Source: Nannobrachium achirus
Lineage: Eukaryota > Chordata > Actinopteri > Myctophiformes > Myctophidae
Reading direction: 5' to 3'
Assembly (NCBI GenBank): GCA_963921795.1
Contig: OY997649.1
Span: 63,653,974 to 63,717,973, forward strand
DNA: 64,000 bases
Shown here: piece by piece, positions 1 to 39,446 of the stretch
Position numbering within the stretch: position 1 is the first letter of the stretch
How the letters are laid out: each line of letters opens with the position of its first letter
The notes under the pieces: generated by a model
Database searches by the model: none
What the model was told of the DNA's origin: nothing
What the model saw: only the letters and a program-made list of their open reading frames with translations
Position numbers and translations under genes: made by a program

Positions 1-32
1 GGTCCCACCTCTTTCACTGGACGCTTTGGTTC

Positions 33-262
33 CCATGCCGACGGTGTCAGACCGCCATTCCGAAACACCGCCATTCCGAAACAGGGTTAGGGTTAGGGTT
101 AGGGTTAGGGTTAGGGGTAGGGTTAGGGTTAGTTAGGGTTAGGGTTAGGGGTAGGGTTAGGGTTAGTTAGGGTTAGGGTAAGGGTTAGGGTTAGGGTTAG
201 GGTTAGAAGTCAATGTTCGGAATGGCGGTGTTTCGGAATGGCGGGGTGTAACCATGCCGACG
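33..262. mobile_element. Palindromic element with telomeric (TTAGGG)n core
   Basis: Inverted arms at 51-83 and 214-247 (ACCGCCATTCCGAAACA twice per arm) enclose about 120 bp of GGGTTA repeats with occasional GGGGTA variants. The same 11-bp sequence CCATGCCGACG lies outside each arm (33-43, 252-262), as a target duplication would. Family not recognised. Confidence 0.65.
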
Positions 263-639
263 TGTCTATACAGCAGGCGTTGTAGGCGCAACGTGGAAAG
301 GGACCTTCTGGCGTAGTACAGACGGCTGCTACGGCGGCAGGTTGATCTATAGAGCGCTGATCATTTCCGGTTTCCGTTGTCATCTGCCGTCGCCGTACGA
401 AGCTTAAATAGCCTATTATCTTACAGAGCTGTGGAGGGAACTGGGGTGGAGAACTCAACTCGTACTCAAAGTCAGTGGCTGGTTGTATTGCACCAACCTC
501 CTTATTTCCCCAAAAGATCTTGGAAATATCTTAATTTCGTATCTTTTTTTGCCCCGTTTTTCACCACTGCGGAGGTTGTGTGTTCCAATCCACCGTGCAT
601 CTAGCCTACAATGACCCGTGTTCAGAAGGCGGGTGGGGA
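263..639. other. No recognised gene or repeat
   Basis: Mixed-composition sequence with a CG-rich patch at about 285-400; short open frames here have no recognisable content. Confidence 0.4.
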
Positions 640-741
640 CTTGGGGAGGGTGATACTGTCACCCTGGGAGGGTGATACTGTCACCCTGGGAGGGTGATGC
701 TGTCACCCTGGGAGGGTGATACGGTCACCCTGGGAGGGTTA
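640..741. repeat. Minisatellite of about 23 bp, each unit a palindrome
   Basis: Four to five copies of GGGAGGGTGATACTGTCACC; GGTGATACTGTCACC is an inverted repeat in itself. Confidence 0.8.
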
Positions 742-780
742 CTGTCACTGACTGTACGTACTCCTACGGGCTGATGAGGA

Positions 781-1055
781 CAGTGGTTCTCAACCTGTGG
801 GTCGGGACTTTTTAGTACCTCTAAAATGACAAATTAAACATTGGTCAAATATTAGAGGCAGAAATTGGTGAAAATAGCCGATCTACTTGATCACAGCGAC
901 TCGCGTTGTGAGCGTGTAGATCGGCTATTTTCACCATAGAACTGTGTTATACAAAATGTAATACCTCAACTCTTAGTGCTCGTCATGGTGGGGGAGTCCC
1001 CAATTAAAATATGATTATTTTGGGGGTCGCGGCCTGAAAAGGTTGAGAACCACTG
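781..1055. mobile_element. hAT-type MITE, family 1 (CAGTGGTTCTCAAC ends)
   Basis: Ends CAGTGGTTCTCAACC and GGTTGAGAACCACTG; flanks GATGAGGA/GGTTAGGA match at 6 of 8 positions. The centre (868-934) is the shared hairpin core. Confidence 0.8.
868..934. repeat. Shared hairpin core, copy in family 1
   Basis: Inverted arms GTGAAAATAGCCGATCTAC and GTAGATCGGCTATTTTCAC around a CG-rich loop. Representative of about 40 whole or half copies in the window. Confidence 0.85.
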
Positions 1056-1200
1056 GGTTAGGACATCTCTGTCAGCAGGGAGTGTTGGGTGGGGGGAGCA
1101 GGACGAAGGTTCTGCGTCTACGTCCTCCCGGTGGGGGCTCCTCACTGGCAGGTGAGTCAGTAGGATGCAACAGTAGTGACAACACAGAAATATGTGGGGA

Positions 1201-1284
1201 GCAATGGACCAATCCCCAATCACATACACACCCATTGTAACTGTTACAATGGGTGTGTATGTGATTGGGGATTGGTCCATTGGC
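1201..1284. repeat. Near-perfect palindrome, arms about 40 bp
   Basis: Arm CAATGGACCAATCCCCAATC continuing into ACATACACACCCATTGTAAC, then a 3-4 nt centre, then the complement. The ACACACCCATTGTAAC part also occurs in the TTAA-flanked MITEs at about 16709 and 51713. The remaining 1056-1660 is unclassified. Confidence 0.85.
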
Positions 1285-1729
1285 ACACTGACTAAACTAG
1301 AAATATCTTCTAAGGAAATCACAAAATGCATTTGTAAGGAAAGTCTTTCGAATCATAGTATTTCTTTCTTAGAAAGTCTCAATTCAATGGTGTGCCAGAT
1401 TGTGAGACTTTATTCTTTTGGGGGCCAATTCGTTAAATCACCCATGACTTTCTATAATTGCAATTACTGGGCAGAGACAGAATTACTTTAAATCAAATCT
1501 TCTCTTCTGGTTTTGTGCAGGGACTGCCAGAGAGGGACCCCCTGCACAAAACCTTTTCGCAGGGTCTGTCCGGCCAAATACATATCATTTTGAGGGTCCT
1601 TGTTGGCGCAAAAAAGTTTGAGAACTGCTGATTTAGAAGAAGGAATCGTCCTCAGGTCTTAATGGGTTTAATGAAGGACTCTAAAACTCCATCTGCTCCA
1701 CAACAAACAACATCCCTGCATTCTTTACA

Positions 1730-1734
<5 letters not shown>

Positions 1735-1774
<40 letters not shown>

Positions 1775-1800
1775 ACCTCTCTCTCTTACCTCGCTCTCTC
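1735..1800. repeat. (CT)n microsatellite
   Basis: CT run of about 40 bp followed by CT-rich sequence. Confidence 0.9.
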
Positions 1801-1840
1801 CTTTTCAACCTCCTCCTCTCATCATACCCTCGCTCTCCCT

Positions 1841-2342
1841 CAGTGGCGTCAGTTCAGCAAAAGCTAGGGTAAGATGGGAGTCCTCATGGAAAAGAGGAAT
1901 TACATTACAAAATAGCAGATCTACATGCTCACAACGCCTCGCGCTGCGAGGCAGATTGGCTATTTTCACAACGTCTTAAAAAAACCTGAGTTTTGTCAGT
2001 TTTTTTACACAGGTTTCTATGGTTTCTTGGGCTGGATATGGCAGCCTGGAATGGTTGAAGTGCAGCTAAACTTGGCATGTTAGTAAACGTGCCACAATTA
2101 ACAATAATGCATTGCACCTGTGCAGCTGACCTGCGGAACCTGGGAATATACCATTTTGTCAAGATGGGGAGAATACAAGTGTGGAGAATATAATTATAAT
2201 ACCTTGTTAAAGTGACCATTTTGTTAAATTTTGCATTTGTAGTTATTTTACTGCGCAGATAGACATGGATTTATATTTAAAAGTAACTTTTATTTTCCCC
2301 CCTGGGTATGGCAGCTGCATACCCCTGCCATACCCAATTGAC

Positions 2343-2345
<3 letters not shown>
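1841..2345. mobile_element. hAT-type element, CAGYGGCGTCA family, copy 1
   Basis: Left end CAGTGGCGTCAGTTCAG, right end CATACCCAATTGACGTC merging into (CT)n. A diverged hairpin core lies at 1908-1969. Target duplication cannot be read because both sides are CT repeats. Confidence 0.65.

Positions 2346-2418
<73 letters not shown>
2344..2418. repeat. (CT)n microsatellite
   Basis: About 75 bp of uninterrupted CT dinucleotides. From here to 3085 only a GCGT/GAGA patch (2615-2660) and unclassified sequence are seen. Confidence 0.95.
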
Positions 2419-2421
<3 letters not shown>

Positions 2422-3085
2422 GAATCAGACTGTGTGATATGAGTTCTCTCTGGTTGCCATGTCAACAGACAGGTGTGTGGTTTGATTCTTTCACTTCCCC
2501 TGCCAGCGAGGTGAAACTGACCCTGAATTATCAATCGCCGTCGTGACATCGTATTTGTCACGAAACGAATTAACGTGATTAACCATTTAATTTGTGTTTT
2601 GTGGCGGCATTGGGCGCGCGCGCGCGTGCGTGCGTGCGAAAGAGAGAGAGGGGGAGAGAAACTGAGCTAGATTAATCCGAACAAAGAACGGAAGTTTTTT
2701 TTCCCTTTTGTGAATACTTCCTCATGCACTTCCTGCCATAACTTTCTTCAGTACGAGGGGAGACGAGAAGCCATTAAAGCCCCTTTTTAACATTCACTAA
2801 TATATAAAATTACACCCATTCTAGCCAGGGTTAGGAGGAATATTGCCCCAGTCAGTGTGTTGCTTTTTCACCACTGTTTTCATAAAGAAGACTGTTTTCC
2901 CCCCCCCAATTAAGAAGGGCCTGCTAAAGTTCTCTAACCCGCTCAGTTGCTGTCAAATAAAGATACTTCTAAAGATATAAAACACAGAGGTTTAGAACCA
3001 CTGTTCTAGACTATGCCTATTCCGTTAACAACCCATTTAGAACGGGTACACATTATTGTGTATCATTATTTTATGCTTTAACTGT

Positions 3086-3600
3086 TGAAAAATAGCATAT
3101 ATACAAGCTTACAGCGCAGCACCGAGTGCCGCGCTGCGAGCTTGTAGATTTGCTATTTTTGAAAAATCGTGAAAATTTGAATTTTGACCTGATTTGACCC
3201 GTGTCTTTTGAATCCTTCTAAGATCTTTTCAAAACCCTATGTTTCTATGTCAGCAATCTGGCCAGCCATCGTCAAAGAAAAGGTCCTTTTCACTTAACCG
3301 GAGCTCAGTTAGTCTGTTCTTGAGAGACTACTATGTCAGTGGTTCTCAAACCTTTTCATGTGAGGGACCCCCAAAATGATATTTATATGGCCACAGACCC
3401 CCATCTCAAAATATTTAGTTCCAGGGACCACCCAGAAGCAAAATTTGAGTTACAAACGTTCACTTTGAAAATACATATATTCAAAGATTTGCACACATTT
3501 TCACGACTTTAAAAAGATCTACAAGCACAATCTGCTATTTTTCAATAACTAAAGCATTCAATAGGCCTAAATGGGGTTTAAATGTGTTGTTGCCATGTGT
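3086..3600. repeat. Unclassified repeat, copy 1 (paralogue of 30725-32366)
   Basis: A hairpin core (3087-3160) is followed by a stretch with GTGTCTTTTGAATCCTTC and a hAT-like part from 3337 (CAGTGGTTCTCAAACC). The same order recurs at 30725-32366, where about 1.2 kb of extra DNA interrupts it. Confidence 0.75.
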
Positions 3601-3820
3601 CAGGTCAAGAGGAGGGACTTACAAAATAACAGCTTTGTATTCTTCCATTGAAAACATTGTATCGTCTTTAATGACAACCAGTCAGGTCGGGTCAGGTGGT
3701 GAAAATTGATACATTGAAGCAGCCGGTTTGGCGGCTGGAAGTTGAAAAGAAAAAAAAGAGAGGAAAAAAAGCATGAATAGTGGAAATGGCACGATTTATG
3801 CAAATAAATAATTCAGATTA

Positions 3821-4657
3821 TTGCGACCGTAGGTCGCACTTACTATCAAAACCTGCACAAACTGTGAGTGAGTGAGTCAGTCTGTCCGTCTGTCTGTCAC
3901 ACCTCACACGTCACACTATTGCCCTGCTCATATCTCCGCAACCGTTGCCCCGATCCATGCCACATTTTGCACACATGCTCCTTGGCTGCCAAACTACAGC
4001 CTCCAAGGACCCCCGGAGGTCCAGGGACCCCCAGGTCCCTGGGGGACCCCCAGATGTAAAAAATGACCAAATGTGCAAAAATGACCAAATGACCACCCCA
4101 ACGGGGCTGCTCACGGGGAATTCCCGGGGACCACCGACTCCTGGTGCTCCAGAACGGATGCAAAAGTGGTGGCGCCCCCAGTGGAGGACCCCATCCACTG
4201 CAGCTCACATAAAATGCCGTAACTCGGGCTAGGAGGGTCCGGGAGAGCCGGGGCCGGTACCTATTCGTCCGCCAAGGCAACGCGGACACCCCACCCCTCA
4301 TTTCTCCCATGGCCCTCTTCTAGCGCCACTATGAGGCCGATTTTTAAAACACATTTTTGGACACTGCTCCTACAGTTTTTGCCCTAAAATCACGCAAATC
4401 GCTACACAGTTTGTCTACACTCATCCCATCACCATGATCTGTCCCATATAGCGCCACCTTCAGGCCGATTTTTAAAAACACATTTTTGGACACTGCTCCT
4501 ACAGATTGTGCCCTAAAATCACGAAAATCACTACACAGCATGTCTACACTCATGTCATCAACATGGACCAGGAAGATTTTGGAAAAACACATTTTTGCCC
4601 TATTTGTGGAGATAAGCGACCTACGGTCGCTTATCTCCCGATTAGGGAGTCTTACTG
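3821..4657. repeat. Dispersed repeat beginning TTGCGACCGTAGGTCGC
   Basis: Starts GCGACCGTAGGTCGC and ends GCGACCTACGGTCGC, with GTCTGTCCGTC, GGACACTGCTCCTACAG and CGCAATCACGCAAA-like segments, two of them tandemly repeated (about 4340-4470 and 4470-4600). Diverged relatives at 23570-23935 and 33920-34315. Class unknown; open frames inside are not gene-like. Confidence 0.65.
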
Positions 4658-4872
4658 GTCTTGAATAATTGCATTTAGGTGATTATGTAATAATCTTTGA
4701 CAGACCTAGGCGTTTTCTAGGATAAAGCCTCTCAATATGTGTCCAACTTAATAGATTTTAATGCTAATGTTCACAGCATGAGCAATTAATGTTACGTACC
4801 ACTTAGGATTAAAGGATGATTCTATCCTTAAGCATAGCTCCAGGGTAATTGATGCTGCAAGGTTTGCAGCAG

Positions 4873-5145
4873 CTTTTCAGGCCAAGGACCCCTTAGTTGA
4901 GAGAGAGATGAAGCAGGGACGCCCCTCAACCCATAGATACCATATAGTTTCATTGTTTGACAACACAATCAGTGTATTTTGGGTTCATGTCAATTTGTGT
5001 TTTCAGATATTTAACCACTTGAACCGTCAATACTTAATAAACTTGACCTTTCACTCTGTACTTAGTCTGCTCTTTTTCCCCTCAACACCAAACCTCTTTG
5101 CCGAAAATAGCCGATCTACAAGCTCACAACGCCTCGCAGTGCTCT
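4873..5145. mobile_element. hAT-type MITE, family 2, left half only
   Basis: Matches the left half of the complete copy at 36368-36842 (AAGGACCCCTTAGTTGAGAG onward) and stops inside the hairpin core. Confidence 0.75.
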
Positions 5146-5405
5146 AGGTGGAAAAGTAACACCAAGGGCTGTATTGAGGTGCAGATACAATGATAATCAT
5201 TATTTTTGTCAATACGAAATCACAATTAGAAACCAAACCATGTATTTATATTTTATTATCAAATTAAAACAGGATTTCAACAGTTTGTATGTTAAACTGT
5301 CCTCCTGGTATGCGATGTCATAGGTCATAATGAGATTAGCTCCAACCAATCAAATCAACAAGGGGCATATAAACAACTTCTTGGGGAGGAGTTACATCAA
5401 GCTAC

Positions 5406-5454
<49 letters not shown>
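5406..5454. repeat. (AC)n microsatellite
   Basis: About 49 bp of AC. The surrounding 5150-6050 is otherwise unclassified, with GT/CA-rich stretches at 5618-5665 and 5755-5825. Confidence 0.9.
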
Positions 5455-5456
<2 letters not shown>

Positions 5457-6052
5457 TTAGGTAGGTGTCAGAACAAAAGAAGAGTATAATTAAATACATA
5501 GTGTAGCCTTTGTGTGTAGAACTTGTGCAATAATCTTTTCAGTTAAAAAAAATAATAATAATAAAAAAAAAACTCAGAGTAACTTCTGAGACCTTCGACA
5601 CAAACAACATCTCTGTGGGTGTGTGTGCGCGTGCGTGTGTGTGCGCGCTTGCGAGTGTGTGTTCAGGAATGTGTGATCACCCCTCCCCCCTCTGCACTAT
5701 AAACGGCCCCTCCCCTCTGTCTGCCCTTTAACCAAAACACACACATAGTACACTAAAACACACACACACAATACACACGCAACAAGAAGACACGCGATAC
5801 ACAACATGCACACACACACACCAAGACACAAAGGGGGGGGGGCTGTGTGTCATGTGACACTACTATGTTCTGTCCAGTCAGCAGAGTTCAAGTCAGTGTG
5901 TTGCTAAGCAACCACCAATTAGTTCCAGGAAGTAAAAAGACTGGAGACTTAGCAAGTACTGGTCTGAATGTTTCCTCGCCTCGGTGTAATACCAGCTTCA
6001 TACTTACAGTTAGTACAGTTAGTACCAGGTCATTATCATAAAGTATATTACT

Positions 6053-6361
6053 AGGCATTCACCAATAGTGATTTTTAGTATTCAAATTATTCAACCTTAA
6101 AGTATTCGAACAGTCGAATATTCGACAGGACTGGCCAAACTGTCAAATATTAAGTAAGCAAGAGGCGAACATTGTGAAAATAGCAGATCTACATGCTCAC
6201 AATGCCTCGCAAATGTAGATCTGCTATTTTCACAATATTTATCTACGGAACCGAGTCACATTAAATGTAATACCTATTACCTACAATTCCAAGTGCTTGT
6301 CAGGGTGGGGGTCCCCAGTTCAAATATGTTTTTTTTTGTTGTTTTTTTTGAGAACCCCTGG
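6053..6361. mobile_element. Chimeric hAT-type element joined at the hairpin core
   Basis: Outer left part (GGCATTCACCAATAGTGATT) belongs to the family whose right half is seen reversed at 10900-11012; the right half after the core (6173-6233) matches family 1 (AAATGTAATACC... to GAGAACCCC). Confidence 0.6.
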
Positions 6362-7740
6362 TATAGATGGAGCATTAACAAATTCATGAAAACGCGCGCT
6401 GCGGTGGTTGAGGTGGCTCCATGCTGCTCTCTCTGCTACTGCTGGCTGATGTGTGTTCTGTGTGTGTTCTGTGTTGGCGCTCTGCTCGAATTTGTCCCGT
6501 GAGATGGAGCTACGTAACATCCGGTTCCAGATTCCGTCCTGTACCACGGTAAAAAGATAAATTAATTTAACTTTGAACGGCACGTCTGCCGTTTACCGTC
6601 ACCGGTTTCGACTGCCGGACTACTGTACCGTTTGACGTTCTACTCCCGTCCACTAAAATGACTTCCGGTTTGCCGTCTACCGCTTGCCTGAGCCCATCTG
6701 AACGCAGCATAAGGCTTGCCCACCTGCCCCCGGCAGGTAAATAAAATCTTAGGGCAGGTGAAGTTTGCTTTCAGGTTGCCTGACCGGGCGAGTGCTTGTT
6801 TGAGAGGGGACGGAACCACCTATAAACACAAGACCAGATATTTGTCTAAACACCTGAACGTGGCCAGAACGCTCTGTCTTTGAGTCTGTGGAATGTAAAA
6901 TAAGAGCACTGTTGACCTGTAATTTGATGTTTTCACTGTTGCTACACTTAAATGTATAACCCATAGTCATATTCAATCATAGCTATGTAGATATTTGTAT
7001 AAAATTGTAGATATGATAGGTAAACAAGTGGTTAAATTGAACGGTAATTAAAATGTTAGGCTATCATTTTATAACAGACGATTTTTGTGGGCATGACCTT
7101 TGGGCAAGTCGAACATTGAGCTGTACTTGCCCGACGGGCAAGTGCCTCTAAGACCTTAGTGTCAACCCCTGCTTAAAGATCTATCAATAAAAAGGCAGAA
7201 AAGCAACAAAACAAAGAAATTGCCACCTCCCATGCAGAAACATGGAAGGACACCTCTTGCTCCACAGGCCTGAGAGATGGGGAAAGACACCGTTTGTTCT
7301 AGGGTTAGTTCAAGGTTCTTCTCACCCGGAAACCAGTGGACTGTCCACTAGTCAGTAGGCCTGTCACAATTATTACATAATCGTCCACTCGCAATTATTT
7401 GACAAAATCGCAATTATTTTGTGATAATCGTCATAATCGTTTACATGTTGAAAATACCTGCTGTATGTACAACAAAGGAGAAAAAAAAAGAAAACACTGT
7501 GGCAATGAATGTGAGCTTGTATATCTGCGATTTTTCATTCCAGGTCTTACTGGGTAAATGGATGTCAGGGCATTCAGAGCAGCAGAATGACAACTTTCCC
7601 ATGTTTGTTCTAAATGTTGTGCTACCATATCAGTATCGAGGTCAGAGGTATTAATATTCACACATGGCAATCAAAATGCCTTGGCTGTACAAAAATGAAT
7701 ACAAAAATCAAACCTCGGTTCGAAGTGGAGCGGTGAATCT
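6362..7740. other. Unclassified non-coding DNA
   Basis: No gene recognised. Contains a repeat-like stretch rich in GGCAAGTG/CAGGTGAAG words (6715-7165) and hAT-like TAGGCCTGTCACAATTATT at about 7356. Confidence 0.4.
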
Positions 7741-7742
7741 GA

Positions 7743-7802
<60 letters not shown>

Positions 7803-7827
7803 GTGCGTGCGTGTGTGTGTGTGTGTC
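7741..7827. repeat. (GCGT)n then (GT)n microsatellite
   Basis: About 60 bp of GCGT tetranucleotides followed by a short GT run. Confidence 0.95.
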
Positions 7828-8078
7828 TGTGTGAGTGAGTGGTGAGTGTGCCTGGCCTGCACAAAACAGCGCCCCTCCTTTAACTAGTGTGTTGTGTGTG
7901 GCCACTCAAGGTATTGCCAGGCTACGGACACGGCCAGCCACCCACCCTCCCAGGGACATACCCACGGACATACCTGTCTATTGGGAGCGCTTTCACCGCT
8001 CCAAAAAGCACAATGATATTTAGTGCATGTGGATCTACTCTCTACCTCCTCTATCCTCCCTACAAACACTTCTATAGA

Positions 8079-8562
8079 CAGGGTTCCCACGGTCATGAAA
8101 TTCCTAGAAATATTTTTAAATTAGAAAAATATTTTTCCAGTACTGGAAAAGTTTTGGAATTGTTCAAGGGTCCTGGAAGGTCCTGGAAAAATTAGCTGTG
8201 CATTCACTGCATTGTCTTTGATTATTGATTTTGTTAATGCCTCTGAAATGACAAATTAAACATGGGCCAAATTGTCAAATATTAGAGGCAGAAATTGTGA
8301 GAATAGCCGATGTGTGAGCATGTAGATCGGCTATTTTCACCATGAAACCGTGTTAAACAAAATTCCTCAACTCTCAGGGCTCGTCAGGGTATTTCACGGC
8401 CTGAAAAGTTTGAGAACCACTGTCTTTGGGCATTGCTCATAGGAGTAAGCGACCTGTTATTGAGCTGAACTATTGTTATATAGTCCTGGAAATCGGGTTA
8501 AATATTCTGGAAAAGTTTTGGAAAAGTTTTGTAAATTATTGATAAAAATGTGTGGGAACCGT
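8079..8562. mobile_element. hAT-type element (CAGGGTTCCCACGG ends) with family 1 nested inside
   Basis: Left end CAGGGTTCCCACGGTCATG, right end TGTGGGAACCGTG. A family 1 MITE with a short hairpin core (8297-8340) lies inside, from about 8235 to 8425. Relatives at 30134-30577 (same nesting) and 46576-46975 (without it). Confidence 0.7.
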
Positions 8563-8933
8563 GTATAGAAGTTTGTATTGCAACATCACTGAAAGAAAGA
8601 CCAAAGAGGGAATCGAACATGCAACCCCCTGTCAGGCTACACTAGAGCCTATATAGGCACTGGTGCCCCAAATTACTACAATTTAATCTTACTCAACCTT
8701 GCACCGTTAACTGGAAAGAACAAATGTGACGCAACTTGTTTGTTAGCTCTGCGATGCCTTTTCATCGGTGGGGGTTGGGATGAAGATGATGTTGGCTCTT
8801 CTTCACCATCCTTTGTCCCCAAATCCATGAAAAGAAAAGAACGGCTTTGGGTTCAAAATGTAGTTTATTTCCTCCTTCACCTCTCATCATTTACAACGTC
8901 ATCATATCACATTCAAAGTCTTCCGGTTTGAAG

Positions 8934-9306
8934 TAGGGATGGGACGATACACGATATTATCGATAATCGTAGGGAGATTTAATTTATCGTGATATCGTCC
9001 TCCGTCATGCACTGGGATCAATTCACCTTTTATTTGCCAAGCTGCATATCCGGTACCACTTAAACCCTATATAATTGGTAAAAGGTACTTATAATATAGG
9101 TACTTGATTCCACTCTCTCAAATGTCTTTGCCAAAAAATAGCCGATCTACAAGCTCGCGACACGTTGTGAGCTTGTAGATCAGCTATTTTTTGGCAAATG
9201 GTCCGCCCCAAGATAATGGATATTGATTATCGTGATAATATCGTAAACCTCGATTTCTTCTGTCACAATAATTGTGATATGACATTTTCATTTCGTCACA
9301 TCCCTA
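8934..9306. mobile_element. hAT-type MITE with perfect 8-bp target duplication
   Basis: Ends TAGGGATGGGACGAT and CGTCACATCCCTA; the flanks are both GTTTGAAG (8926-8933, 9307-9314). The hairpin core is central (9134-9195) and its arms extend to TTGCCAAAAAATAGCC/GGCTA-TTTTTTGGCAA. Confidence 0.9.
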
Positions 9307-9436
9307 GTTTGAAGTGCAAAGTCAAAGATGTGTCCGGCGGTTGAGATTTCGGGGGGTTTCATCTAAAAACAGTACGATTTCCTACAGCTTCTGTTTTGCT
9401 CTGCTTGTTGTAAGAAGAAGGACAAAGAAGTCTTGG

Positions 9437-9640
9437 CAGATAGGATGGAGAGATGGAGAGTGGAGTAGAAGGAGAGATGGAGAGATGGAGGGTGAAGGAG
9501 AGATGGAGGGTGGAGGTGAAGGAGAGATGGAGGGTGGAGGTGAAGGAGAGATGGAGAGATGGAGGGTGGAGGTGAAGGAGAGATGGAGAGATGGAGGTGG
9601 AGGAGGTGAAGGAGAGATGGAGGGGGAAAGCTGGATAGAT
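9437..9640. repeat. Purine-rich GAGATGGAGGGTGGAGGTGAAG repeat
   Basis: Irregular tandem repeat of GGAGAGATGGAG and GGTGGAGGTGAA words; long frames on both strands here are repeat artefacts. Confidence 0.85.
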
Positions 9641-9740
9641 GGGGAGAGGAGGAAAGGGACGAGGAGAAGAGAAATGGGAGAGCGAATCGTACCAATAATA
9701 AAGAATGAATATAATTATGAAGGGGAGTGGAGAGGGTGCA

Positions 9741-9994
<254 letters not shown>

Positions 9995-10323
9995 CACTGT
10001 GTGGTAAGGAAGACAAAGCAAACAGAAACACCAGTACATTTCAGTGTTCCAGCCTTCCAGGACATTCCAATACATTTCTCTCGGTATGTTCCGGTTCATT
10101 CCAGTACATTTCCAGTACACAGTGTTGCTGACAGTTCTACCAATAGGAGCAGGCATAGAACTTCGCTAGTAGTATAATAATAGTAGCCTCGCGTAGCCAG
10201 GCTTACTCGTCATGGAAGAGAAAAGCCTGGTTACGACCATAGGCTGAAACGGCATGAAACGGTGCTTCTTCCGCCGGGAGAATTTCACCGGAAGACTGCA
10301 ACTTCCGTTAACCTATCACACAA

Positions 10324-10380
10324 AGATCTGGTGGCCCCCCTGTGGCAACTCTGAGGACCCCCTGTTGAAGACCCCTGGTC
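10324..10380. mobile_element. hAT family 2 terminal fragment
   Basis: Reads GAGGACCCCCTGTTGAAGAC then CCCTGG, the right end of family 2 only. Confidence 0.6.
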
Positions 10381-10485
10381 TAAAGGCCAATTCATAGTTG
10401 CAACTTGCTCATGGGGGATGGAACATAGAGTTGAACCGGCATCCTCTTCTCTGCTCCCACATGCAATATGTGAAATCTCTTCTTA

Positions 10486-10527
<42 letters not shown>

Positions 10528-10575
10528 ATAGGCTGTCATCTGTGGGAGGAGTCTGGGGTCCCTCGCCCTCTCATC

Positions 10576-37731
<27,156 letters not shown>

Positions 37732-37734
37732 ATA

Positions 37735-37736
<2 letters not shown>

Positions 37737-37798
<62 letters not shown>
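37737..37798. repeat. (AC)n microsatellite in zmiz2 3'UTR
   Basis: Starts five bases after the stop codon. Confidence 0.95.
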
Positions 37799-37801
<3 letters not shown>

Positions 37802-37861
37802 CCTGCTAACTGATACACATTCATGCACAACATACACAACGATACACACACACACACACAC

Positions 37862-37895
<34 letters not shown>

Positions 37896-38790
37896 GTACG
37901 GAGAGGAGTTTCGACTAATTTTATAGTCGACTAATCTAACCTGACCAACATCGACTAACCGACTAGTCTGAAAAATAGAAAGACTCAGAAAAGGACATTC
38001 TATGCTTGATATAATCTATCCAGTAGCTACAGTGTCTACTAGTGTTCAGTAAAGCTATTCAAGATGTTTAAAAGGGCCTGTTATTATATAGTTAATTATT
38101 ATAAGAAAATGTATTTGAAAGATTTTATGATGCACTGATCATGATGACATTTTGGGTCTGACAAGACGAGCAGAGAGAGAGTGACAGGTGGAAAACTTTT
38201 AACACTTTTGTGATCTAAATCTCTTCTGGGATCACACCTCAAACGCATGCTTTAAACATGCTTTTAATTATTATTTTTTTTAAACATAATGCCGTGAAAT
38301 AGATTAATTTAGCTCCTGTTCTTTTGTTTTTGTGATTTTTTTTTTTAGTTTTTTTTTAGTTTTTTTATTATTTTTTGTCCGTGGAGCTGTCAAGGGCAGT
38401 GTGTCTGTCTGTCTGGCAGTAATGCTGTCTCCTAAAGTAGGGAACAAAAGTACTTCTTGTGCACTGGAAAAGAAAACAGCATCTTGGGGTGACATTAAGG
38501 ACTCTTAATTAACATATTACAGTGAAGCCCGTTTATAGAAGATGTGATCAAGCAGTTTGGTATTTTTAGAACATTTGGCAATTTCTTTCAGATGTGCTCG
38601 TTACAAAACGGCTCAGCATCGGTCAAAAAAACTAAAACAAAAAACACAACGTGAGGTTTTATAGCGGTTTGTACAATTTAGGTTAACCAACTAGTTTTTT
38701 CTTTTCTTTTCTTTTTTTTTTTTGCAGACTAGCAGGACAGTCAACGGTTACTTGACTAGTCGGTTAGTCGCACACAGACACGATATACAC

Positions 38791-38873
<83 letters not shown>
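38791..38873. repeat. (AC)n microsatellite in zmiz2 3'UTR
   Basis: About 83 bp of AC. Confidence 0.95.
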
Positions 38874-38877
<4 letters not shown>

Positions 38878-39310
38878 GTATATGCTTACATACCCACAGA
38901 AAAAAAGAAATCCTACCATGATGAATTGTGGGTAGAAAAGACTTCCTGTAGAAATATGAACCCTCTGCACCGTCCAAATATGGGTGTTTCCTGTGGCTCA
39001 CACTTTGACTCCACCCCCTCCTGCCCTGCACTGGACGGGCGGACGGACGGATGGACAGAAGAGGGCAAAACGACAATAATGAGGAAAAAAAAGGTTTTAA
39101 ATATGAGAATCTTTGATGTAATGAAGTTGATGGTAACTTTATTTGAATGTTTTTTTTTGTTTCCCTGTTTTTTGTTTTTTTTAAATCTCTGAGACAAAAC
39201 TTCTATTTGATCCTTCATTGTCATTCCCTGTCAGAACGAACGACAAACTACCTTTTTGCAGATGTCTGTGTGTGGAAGGTTTTCCTTTTTTTTTTTTTAT
39301 CAGTGCCAGC

Positions 39311-39316
39311 AATAAA
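39311..39316 (+). terminator. Candidate zmiz2 poly(A) signal AATAAA
   Basis: First canonical AATAAA in unique-looking sequence after the zmiz2 stop; others further on (about 40206, 42152) lie in or beyond a transposon. Confidence 0.45.
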
Positions 39317-39446
39317 AAGCATGGGACAACAAGACACTCTTAAAACCCTTGGTCCTCGGGGACCTCTTAGCTACTGGTCTCCAACACCAGGTGAATGCAA
39401 ATAGCCGGGGACCCCCAAGCCCAAAAGCTCAAGGAACAGGGTAGGA

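Larger units (their letters stand above)
37732..39335 (+). other. zmiz2: zmiz2 3' untranslated region (probable extent)
   Basis: Starts after the TAA and probably ends shortly after the AATAAA at 39311-39316. It holds (AC)n at 37737-37798 and 38791-38873, a T-rich stretch and no coding match. A sequence resembling a short hAT-like repeat (TCGACTAATC and relatives) flanks the second AC run. The end point is inferred from the poly(A) signal only. Confidence 0.5.

Noticed and set aside
80-210. Chromosome end (telomere)
   Set aside because: The repeats are short, imperfect and enclosed by inverted arms, with ordinary sequence on both sides.
3868-4310. Frames of 63-137 codons in both strands
   Set aside because: They lie inside a dispersed repeat with relatives at 23570 and 33922 and disagree among copies.
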